Of a DNA stretch of 16,614 nt, positions 10,515 to 16,614 are shown piece by piece. Under the pieces are notes generated by a model. The model had not been told where the DNA came from. It searched no databases and saw only the letters and a program-made list of their open reading frames with translations. Position 1 is the first letter of the stretch; every line of letters starts with the position of its first letter. A program made the position numbers and the translations under genes. Where the stretch lies: the NCBI GenBank assembly GCA_014904985.1, contig MU129416.1:1-16614 (forward strand), read 5' to 3'. The stretch comes from Hydnum rufescens UP504 (taxonomy: Eukaryota > Basidiomycota > Agaricomycetes > Cantharellales > Hydnaceae).

Positions 10515-11762
10515 GCAATACTGAGTTCCTTGGCAATATGAGGGCCCAGGTTCAGGGCCACCCATACCCCTTGAATCTCTGAGAGAATAGCCAGCCTCAG
10601 CAGTTCGAGGGGGGGTCTCAGGAGTGCAGGGGGGGCTGTGATTGGGCGTAGGGGTGCAGGGGGGATTTTGGGAGCAGAGGGATTTTTCCAAGGAAAGCAA
10701 ATAGGTATAATGGGAGGAGCCAGTCAGGGTCATGTACACCTCTGCCCCAGGGGGATACTGGTCTCCTGCGGCCCACACAATGTTTGGAAGAGAGGGCATG
10801 GGATCTGCAGCAGCCCATTGATCTTCATCCCTCCAATATGAGACTTGGACAACTTTGAGAGGGACCGAATCCCACCCTGTTTGTCTCTTGATCTCCAGTG
10901 TAATCTCATTGGGCCCCATGAGTTCAATGGAAATGAACCCGTCTCTGTCCACCATCCACCCTTCAATAGTATGGGGCTCAGCATGCGGTGGTAAGGGAGA
11001 GGGGATAGGACGGGGAGTGGGATGAACCTAAGGCTGGGTATAAGTTCAGCCTGCACATGTTCCGCCCTAAGCAAAGACTTACAAAAAAATGGTAGTAGTG
11101 CCTGGCACCTCTTGGGAAGCCATCTTCAGGGTAGGGTTCCTGCCAGAACCTAGCTGTGCCTTCCACGGCTGGCAGCTGTGGGGTTTGGGCCCAAGAAGGA
11201 ATGAAGATGACTTTGATCTGCCTATGGTAATAGTCAGCTTGGCCTTGATGATATGGTTTGATGGAATATGGTGCAGAGAGCATTGGGGCCCCTCATAGAA
11301 GGACACCATGGCAGTTCTTGGATCATCTGCAGACATCCCCAGTATGTAAGCCTGATCAGGGGCTTTGCATGCACTGAGGGTCCTAGCAAATAGTCAGCCA
11401 CAGGCATCATCCAGCCATCTGTTATGCGGGAAAGTAGGCTGAGGGAGGGGGAAAGGGGATTCCTTGGGAGCAGGTGAATCCATGAGGGCTTTGGCCAATG
11501 CAACTTCAGTTCCTAAGTTTTGGGCAGGATGGATTGCTTCTGAGGTACAATGGATGGCCCATGTGGGGCAATCTGTTCTCTCACAGAAGAGGCCTTGGGG
11601 AGGTGTCAAGAAACATCAAGCAGTTCACAAGAGGTGGTCTGTTATCTCAAGGGGATGGGAATGAGCCACTTATGAATCTGTGGGTCTGGGGGCTGTTGGA
11701 TTGTGAGGTTGTAGGCAGGCCATTTGTGCCTCATGCCTACTGTGGAAGTTGCCAGCATATTT

Positions 11763-12520
11763 CTATATGTAGAGATGTTGCAGGTGGGAAAAATACAGAG
11801 GGAAATCCCTATCACAGAGATCACAGAGACCTCCTGACATCACATTAAGGAGTGGTAGGAGATGATGGGGAGGGAGGGAGAAACCAGGGCCTTGTTGGCA
11901 AGGTACTAGGCCACAGCAGGTGAAAACACAGGGCTGAGGCAAGAAATTGAGGCACTGGAGGAAAAATATGGTGAGGGTCTGGGGAAGAGCTGGGGTTTTG
12001 TCATCAAAAGTAGAAATAATGGCAATACTATAGGGAGAGAAATGGGGGCCTTGTTGGCGAAGTACTAGGCCATGGTGGGTGAAAACATGGGGTTGAGGCA
12101 AGAAATTGATGCCTTGAGAAAAAATACAGTGAGGGTCCAGGGAAGAGCTGGGGTTTTGTCATAGGGAGTAGAAGTAAAGGCAATATTATTATAGGACCCA
12201 AAGTTGCATGCTTTATGGGTATGAGGGCAGTATGGGTGACAACTTGAAGTGAAGCAACTAGGCATGGTTGTCAGAAATTTAGGCCACCCACATGTCAGCA
12301 CTCATCCACATTAATTGCTTGCCAGGTCACCAAGCAATCATGTTCAATGTGGCCAGGCTGCAGCAGAGGCAAAATTCCTAATGACTTGACCCATGCATTG
12401 GGGCCCTGATAATTTGTTCCTCAGGCATGACAGAGGGACCATGTGGGTTGCTTTGTCTCCTCAGAGGTAAGGGAAGGAGGGCAGGGGATCCTTGTAGAGC
12501 ATTTGACTGTTGGGTGAGTC
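11763..12520. other. Non-coding stretch upstream of P1
   Basis: No convincing gene. It contains a pyrimidine-rich minus-strand run just before the proposed P1 acceptor and the 159-bp tandem duplication listed separately. It would be an intron or leader between the short-exon array and P1 if these belong to one transcript. Confidence 0.4.
11870..12190. repeat. Two tandem copies of a 159-bp unit
   Basis: GGGCCTTGTTGGC starts at 11887 and again at 12046. The copies share GTACTAGGCCA, TGAGGCAAGAAATTGA, GTGAGGGTC and GAAGAGCTGGGGTTTTGTCAT in the same order. Differences are scattered substitutions and short indels. No coding potential was recognised. Confidence 0.85.
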
Positions 12521-12560
12521 ACCTGTGTTGCTGGATGATTTACAGGTTCCAGCCCAAATC

Positions 12561-12670
12561 CTATGATAATAGAGTACATTAGTAAAAATGTCAAAAGTGA
12601 CTCCAAAAGCAGCAGCATAATTATGCTGCTCCTTGGGTCATTCATGCATGTATCAAAAATAAACAAGTAC
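12561..12670 (-). other. Intron with diverged hairpin (unit 7)
   Basis: Acceptor ATTATCATAG and donor AAAAG/GTACTTG on the minus strand. It contains a hairpin built on AGCAGCATAATTATGCTGCT near 12608-12627 and a TACTAATGTA branch-like site. This is the most diverged clear member. Confidence 0.5.
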
Positions 12671-12776
12671 CTTTTAGCACCACACACCTGCATTGGTAGG
12701 TGCATGGTACTCATCTTGCATCTTGTGCTGCCTGGCTATCATTCAGCAGTTTGTATCATGAGTTTTAATTTGGATC

Positions 12777-12879
12777 CTAGAATAACACAGTGCATTAGTA
12801 AATAAATTCAGAGTGATGCAGAAGGAGCAGCTTGCACTGCACCTTCTGCACTGCTATGCCAAGAGAAAAAACAGCATAC
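12777..12879 (-). other. Intron with hairpin (unit 6)
   Basis: 103 nt from donor AAAAG/GTATGC to acceptor TTATTCTAG. A hairpin at 12814-12852 pairs GCAGAAGGTGCAG with CTGCTCCTTCTGC, allowing one mismatch. The branch-like site is TACTAATG. Confidence 0.55.
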
Positions 12880-13068
12880 CTTTTATTACCATATCCCCAT
12901 CAATGCAGGCATGCAGCACCTATTTGCACCATGGTTGTGTGGTTTTCAGGCCCAGGATTTTGGAGGCTTCAGCAGGTTCAGGGGTTCTTCAAAATCCTAC
13001 TCATTTGGCTGGTAGAAGACCTAGAGTAACAAGATTAGAGTTAGTTAATGTACAGGCTGGTCAGCCAT

Positions 13069-13095
13069 ATTTGATACCTATGATAGGTATCAAAT
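13069..13095. repeat. Perfect 12-bp hairpin with 3-nt loop
   Basis: ATTTGATACCTA, loop TGA, TAGGTATCAAAT. It is distinct in sequence from the array hairpins, lies just outside the last clear unit, and its role is unknown. Confidence 0.75.
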
Positions 13096-13119
13096 TTGTG
13101 ACACTTTTTGGTACCTAAG

Positions 13120-14640
13120 TAGGTCCAATTGTGATGGGGTGCCATATGGGTGCCAATTGATAATTCAATATCAGGGAATCAGCCCAAATGGGGCCCCAAT
13201 TGGGCCCATATACCCCAATGTGGTGCCATGGGGCCCCAATGTGGCTCCAAAATGAACCCCTTCATAGTTCCATACCACTGAGGCAGTGATCCACATTTAT
13301 TTTTAATTATGTAATACCCAAATGTGGAAAATGCAGAAAATGTGGAAAATAAATCAAGTATATCCACAGTGTACCCAAGCCATCCAGCCCAATCCAGACC
13401 CATGACCAGGGGGGGATGGCCCAAATGGGTAGGGGGACCCTCAGATGACCCTGCTGATCAAAAAGACCCCAGACTTCCAAATGCAGTTAAGCAAGCAATT
13501 ACCATATATGAGTATATTTTTACATCTGGAAATTCTGGAAATTTCTGCAATGGAACCACTTTATTTATTTATTTAAAAATTCAATCAAAACAAAAAGCAT
13601 ACCACACACCCTAGTGTGGTACTATTCATAAAAATCAAAAAAAAAAAGTACTTGGCAGCACCACACTCTCACCCTAGCAGGTTTGTGGCAGGAGTAGCCA
13701 TAAGATTTTTCCAGAAAATTGGTGTCAAGATTCATGCTAAGACTGGGAGCTTCATATCCAGCCCACAACTATACCAGCAAGTAATGGGGGGATCAACTAG
13801 GGCAGGATCAAACCACACTGTGAGCAGAAGCACAGGGATATATTTGGTTGGGGGTATCAGGATGGCTCCCAGCAAGCCTGGGAATGCCTGTGAATGGGTC
13901 AGGGGCTGTGTGGGCTTATTGGCAATAATGACTATTATTATATTTATTCACTTCTCATTATTGGATAATCCTATTTGACACCCCTGGCATTGGATTTCCA
14001 GCTAACACCCTCCTTTCACTTGAATCTGAAAGTTTGGGAAGGGGGTGGTGCAGGCTGTTGACACCCCCCTTCCTTCAGACTGGATACTAACATACAGGCA
14101 GTGTGCTATGGGTGCAGGAGCATGTGAACAATAAGAACTGTAGGTACAATAGATCTTCCACATGCATAGGAGTCAGTATTAATCCAGATCTGTATTGTCA
14201 AGTGATGGGCACTTAAAACAAAATCAGGCACTGAGCAGTCACATATGATGAAGAAACCAGATCTGGCCATTATTTAACACAGGTGTTCATTAGCTTTCAG
14301 TGGACCCAAGCCTTCTATTACAAGTCCAGAGAGTTTCCTGAAATGGCTATCAATGAGGGGACCAAACCCAATGTTGAGATGATATTCAATAGAAAGCTAT
14401 GCACCCTGATCATAGTCTGGTTCTCAAAATTCAACTAAATCATCCATGCAAAACACCCCAGGGGGTGTTAGTTGGAAACACAATGCCAAGGATCCACATA
14501 CTCCATATAATTATTCATTGGTTATTATTTAGAATGTACTATCATACATATGTATCTAGCTATCCTCTGCCTCACTGCCCAGGGTTATGTGTTTTCATTC
14601 AGCATAGTCACATGGTTTCAGTCTCTTTGCTTGATGGTGT
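13120..14640. other. Mostly featureless stretch within the exon array
   Basis: It contains a degenerate GGGGCCCCAAT-type repeat at about 13180-13255, an AT-rich stretch near 13555-13590, a small hairpin ACCACAC/GTGTGGT at 13601-13620, and a decayed exon end at about 13652 with donor-like GTAC followed by a T-run on the minus strand. From 13700 to 14640 I see no repeat or supported gene. A 120-codon plus-strand frame at 13616-13978 has no recognisable features. Confidence 0.4.
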
Positions 14641-14672
14641 GTGTGGGTTTCAGGGGGTGGTTGGGGCAGGTT

Positions 14673-14811
14673 CTGGATTTAGATGAAAATAAACATTAGT
14701 GAAAAAAGAAAAAAAAAAAGAAAGAAAAAGAAAAGAGAAGAAAAGCCGGGTAAAAGGAGCAGCAGGCACTACTCCTTTTGCATGGTGGTACATGTAGTAT
14801 AAAATACTTAC
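14673..14811 (-). other. Intron 4 of the array
   Basis: 139 nt. The donor is CGAG/GTAAGT and the acceptor ATCTAAATCCAG, preceded by CACTAATG. A long pyrimidine tract on the minus strand (about 14707-14746) has expanded here. A degenerate hairpin at 14753-14784 keeps the AAAAGGAG/CTCCTTTT stem. Confidence 0.6.
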
Positions 14812-15019
14812 CTCGAAAATCACCAACACACCCACTGTGGCGGGTGTGTGGTGCATGGGTTTCCCACATCTTCAAGTCATTCACTTCATGGGTTATTTGT
14901 GTGGGATTCCTTCGGCATGTGCTTATTGGGTGGGCCGGGTTGTCATTCGCATGGGTTGATGTGTAGTGGGAGGGAAGGGGTTGTGTGGCGGGTCTTCAGA
15001 GTGTGGTTCAGGGGATAAC

Positions 15020-15118
15020 CTAGAATAGAAGATAACATTAATTAAAAATTAAAACCGGTGCAAACAGAGCAGCCTTTTGCTGCTCTTTTTGTGCCATTGG
15101 GTACACAAACATACTCAC
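15020..15118 (-). other. Intron 3 of the array, with hairpin
   Basis: 99 nt, donor TATAAG/GTGAGT, acceptor TTCTATTCTAG, branch-like TTAATTAATG. The hairpin at 15057-15095 pairs AGAGCAGC with GCTGCTCT and flanking A/T runs, with one mismatch. Confidence 0.65.
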
Positions 15119-15126
15119 CTTATAAA

Positions 15127-15160
15127 GAACCACACACCCACTGCAGTGGGTGTGTGGTTC
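15127..15160. repeat. Perfect 34-nt palindrome at the end of exon 3
   Basis: Two 17-nt halves are exact reverse complements with no loop. The half begins GAACCACACACCCACTG. It ends eight bases before the donor GTGAGT on the minus strand. Equivalent but imperfect elements end exons 1, 2 and 4 (15771-15802, 15475-15508, 14824-14850) and the mirrored exons (15958-15992, 16248-16281). Confidence 0.8.
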
Positions 15161-15369
15161 ATTTAGTTTCTCGTGTGGCAGGGTCTTGCTCAGTGGGGTC
15201 CTGCTTGGCAGATTCTCATGTGGTGGGGTCCCATTTGGTGGGTGGTCATTTGGCCAGTGTTCATTTGACTGATTGTCATCTGGGAGGGGAGGGGGGGCTT
15301 GTTGGGTGGGTCTTTGTTGGCATCTCTTGCTGCAAGTTGTTATTGGTGGGTCCTGGTTCAGGTGATGTC

Positions 15370-15466
15370 CTAGAATAATTCACAGTATTAGTTAAAATCA
15401 AAATCAGCACAAAAAGAGCAGCATTTGCTGCTCTTTTTGCACTGTTGGGGTAGATATGTTATGTAC
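15370..15466 (-). other. Intron 2 of the array, with hairpin
   Basis: 97 nt. The donor, TATAAA/GTACAT, is weak. The acceptor is TTATTCTAG, with a TAACTAATAC branch-like site. The hairpin at 15407-15442 pairs CAAAAAGAGCAGC with GCTGCTCTTTTTG around a short loop. Confidence 0.6.
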
Positions 15467-15655
15467 TTTATATAGAACCACACACCCACTTTGATGGGGG
15501 TGTGGTTCGCATGGCCAGTCAATCCCCATGTTCTCATTGTTTATTGCATGTTCATTTGGCATGTTTTCAGTTGGCATATAGCCATTGGGGCACTCACCAT
15601 CCAGGCCCTTGTTGTTTGGCCACTTTTTGTCTGCTGCCTTGGAGTAGGCCATGAT

Positions 15656-15766
15656 CTAAAGTAATAAAAGATATGTTAGTAAAAAAATTCAAAGCAGCAC
15701 AAAAAGAGCAGCTTTCACTGCTCTTTTTGCACTGTTGTAGCTACTACAATTTTAAAAAAAACTTAC
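15656..15766 (-). other. Intron 1 of the array, with hairpin
   Basis: 111 nt. The donor is CACTAG/GTAAGT with a following T-run. The acceptor is ATTACTTTAG with a TTACTAACAT branch-like site. The hairpin at 15697-15732 has a 12-bp stem CAAAAAGAGCAG/CTGCTCTTTTTG, extended by two G-T pairs and one G-C pair. Its mirror copy on the plus strand is 15996-16110. Confidence 0.7.
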
Positions 15767-15862
15767 CTAGTGACCACACACCTGCAGTGGCAGGGTGTGG
15801 TCATCACTTTCCTTGTCTAGGCCATTGCCTTGTTGGGTGGTGGTGGTGGTGTAGTTGCGAGA

Positions 15863-16517
15863 ATGAACATGTCTCAACACCAGCAATTGCCAGTATCAAG
15901 TCATGTTCTGTCTTGCAACTACACCACCACCACCCAACAGCCTAGAAAAGAAAGTGATGACCACACACCCGCCACTGCAGGTGTGTGGTCACTAGGTAAG
16001 TTTTTTTTTTTTATTGTAGTTAGCTACAATGGTGCAAAAAGAGCAGCAAAAGCTGCTCTTTTTGCACTGCTTTGAATATTTTTTTACTAACATATCTTTT
16101 ATTACTTTAGATCATGGCCTGCTCCAAGGCAGCAGACAAAAAGCAGCCAAACAACAAGGGTCTGACCAGTCAGGACCCAACCGGCAACATGCCAGCCAAC
16201 AACAACTGTGACAACACAACCAACATGTGCCCAGTAAGTGGCCACATGAACCACACACCCGCTATGGTGGGTGTGTGATTTTGTATAAGGTGAGTCTCCT
16301 TCAATATGGCCAGTTTTAATTTTTAACTAATGTAATATTTTTATTCTATGTCCTGAAGGTGACAATCCACCAAACAAGAACCTGGGGATATGCCAAATGA
16401 CCCACCCCCCCTTCCCATACAACATGACAAAGAAACACACAACCAACATGATCAAGACAAGCATGACAGACAACAATGTGCCCAGCAAATGGCCACACAA
16501 ATCACACACCTGCTATG
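15863..16517 (+). pseudogene. Mirrored plus-strand exons of the array
   Basis: Exon 1 begins at an ATG near 15863 (MNMSQHQQLP), has a Thr run (NYTTTTQQP) and ends at 15995 before GTAAG. Exon 2 spans 16111-16289; joined after exon 1 it reads in frame except for a TGA at 16209-16211 and ends VPSKWPHEPHTRYGGCV plus five residues. Exon 3 starts near 16351-16359; the ancestral TTCTAG acceptor looks changed to TTCTATG, with CTGAAG available just downstream. Exon 3 contains VPSKWPHKSHTCYG, matching exon 2, then loses similarity at about 16517. The peptides are Gln/Asn/Pro/Thr-rich with no known domain. The second intron (16290-16358) has lost its hairpin. The minus-strand copy of exon 1 has a small deletion in the same frame, so this arm may be the better preserved one. 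Phase between exons 2 and 3 is uncertain. Confidence 0.5.
16032..16067. repeat. Perfect 16-bp hairpin with AAAA loop in intron 1 (+)
   Basis: GTGCAAAAAGAGCAGC, loop AAAA, then the exact reverse complement. It is the best-preserved member of the intron hairpin family and lies in 15996-16110, upstream of the TTACTAACAT branch-like site. Confidence 0.85.
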
Positions 16518-16614
16518 GCCAGATCCGGGCATCAAGATTTAGACCTCTTAGGCTGGCTTCCACTACGCAGGAAAGGACCTAAGAGGGTCTGCCCTGTAGG
16601 AAGCAGCTACTAGA
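16518..16614. other. Sequence beyond the end of palindrome 2
   Basis: It does not match the mirrored exon of the left arm. It contains an inverted repeat, AGACCTCTTAGG (16541-16552) against CCTAAGAGGGTCT (16578-16590). It could be host flank, an inserted small repeat or a rearranged part of the element. The window ends too soon to tell. Confidence 0.45.

Larger units (their letters stand above)
9847..11762 (-). pseudogene. P1: degenerate protein with Cys/His clusters and SYR repeats
   Basis: Minus strand, about 630 codons. A plausible acceptor (CTCTACATATAG) lies just upstream of 11762, and the first ATG follows at once (MLATSTVG). Parts in order: a Cys/His cluster (FCERTDCPTWAIHC, C-x4-C-x5-H-C) near 11595-11550; a beta-rich region (11350-10700); a Pro-rich linker; five Ser-Tyr-Arg repeats (10514-10242); a Ser/Arg/Asp/Glu-rich stretch; and a second Cys/His cluster with CQGCAITHFC near 9948-9858. 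Breaks: TAA 11642-11644, a shift near 11600, TGA 11394-11396, shifts near 11080, 10975 and 10440, TGA 10090-10092, and final TAA 9847-9849. Basic or Ser-rich repeats beside a zinc-binding cluster suggest nucleic-acid binding, as in Gag or capsid-associated proteins, but no family is recognised. Confidence 0.55.
12523..15886 (-). pseudogene. Array of short exons and introns, minus strand
   Basis: Exons inferred from splice signals: 15886-15767 (start unknown), 15655-15467, 15369-15119, 15019-14812, one beginning at 14672, and more diverged ones ending at 13652, ending at 12880, 12776-12671 and 12560-12523. Introns: 15766-15656, 15466-15370, 15118-15020, 14811-14673, 12879-12777 and 12670-12561. 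Acceptors read TTCTAG, TTTAG, CATAG or CCAG after branch-like TACTAAC, TACTAAT or AACTAAT. Donors are GTAAGT, GTGAGT, GTATGC, GTACTT or GTACAT. Exons encode hydrophilic Pro/Asn/Thr-rich peptides; one frame ends in NEPHTHCSGCVVLYK in exon 3 and a similar string in exon 2. Exon phases do not all agree and frameshifts are present, so part may be untranslated leader or decayed. The function is unknown. Confidence 0.55.
15150..16517. repeat. Palindrome 2, loopless inverted duplication
   Basis: GTAGTTGC at 15851-15858 mirrors GCAACTAC at 15915-15922 about the exact centre 15886/15887, which lies inside GCAATTGC (15883-15890). Matching exon and intron features are equally spaced on both sides: donors at 15767 and 15995, acceptors at 15655 and 16111. 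Similarity is high near the axis, drops in the next exons, and ends at about 16517. Confidence 0.85.

Noticed and set aside
4858..11762. LTR retrotransposon or retrovirus with a Gag gene
   Set aside because: No LTR pair, primer-binding site, protease, reverse transcriptase or integrase motif was seen in any frame. Gag-like features in P1 alone are not enough.
13616..13978. 120-codon plus-strand frame with a hydrophobic C-terminal segment
   Set aside because: It starts in a low-complexity A-rich run, overlaps a decayed exon end on the other strand and has no recognisable motif. Probably chance.
15467..15480. TATATAAAG as a TATA box
   Set aside because: It sits at the end of exon 2 immediately before a donor, and related sequences occupy the same place in other units, so a splice-unit origin explains it better.
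12523..16358. CRISPR-like array because of repeated short palindromes
   Set aside because: Repeat spacing of hundreds of bases, splice signals and vertebrate-like CpG depletion exclude it.

Overview
The window looks like vertebrate nuclear DNA. It is strongly CpG-depleted, carries satellite arrays, has GT-AG introns of about 100 nt with branch sites like TACTAAT, and its coding remnants are old and broken. I cannot name the species. No tRNA, rRNA, CRISPR array or bacterial-type gene is visible.

Layout. (1) 1-3302 is a large inverted repeat with its symmetry point near 1695 and a spacer of about 50 nt. Its outer parts are a ~300-bp satellite (two inverted copies at 1-595). On the right the satellite continues as a five-copy array to about 4183. 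(2) 4184-4857 is non-coding. (3) 4858-11762 is a block of three degenerate minus-strand reading frames, called here P1 (11762-9847), P2 (9846-7686) and P3 (6770-4858), with a possible small exon at 7375-7661 between P2 and P3. P1 has Cys/His clusters and Ser-Tyr-Arg repeats. P2 is a long mixed alpha/beta-like protein with no family motif I recognise. P3 has a basic start, an acidic middle, a long charged coiled-coil-like stretch and a conserved-looking C-terminus. No reverse transcriptase, integrase, transposase or polymerase motif was seen. (4) 11763-12520 is non-coding and contains a 159-bp tandem duplication. (5) 12523-15886 holds an array of short minus-strand exons and introns. Most introns carry the same type of hairpin, and most exons end in a second hairpin just before the 5' splice site. 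(6) At 15886/15887 the array meets an inverted copy of itself with no spacer. The mirrored exons run on the plus strand to about 16517, where the symmetry stops.

How it may work together (inference). The minus strand between the two symmetry points could be one ~11-kb transcription unit. It would start near 15886, pass through the short hairpin-bearing exons, and then enter P1, P2 and P3. The span between the axes (about 1696-15886, 14.2 kb) could be one monomer of a linear element fused head-to-head and tail-to-tail with inverted copies. Two independent palindromes would also fit. The frames are interrupted mostly by TGA, as expected if methylated CGA arginine codons decayed, so the copy is probably inactive. 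An old endogenous virus or large mobile element is the leading idea, but no family is assigned.
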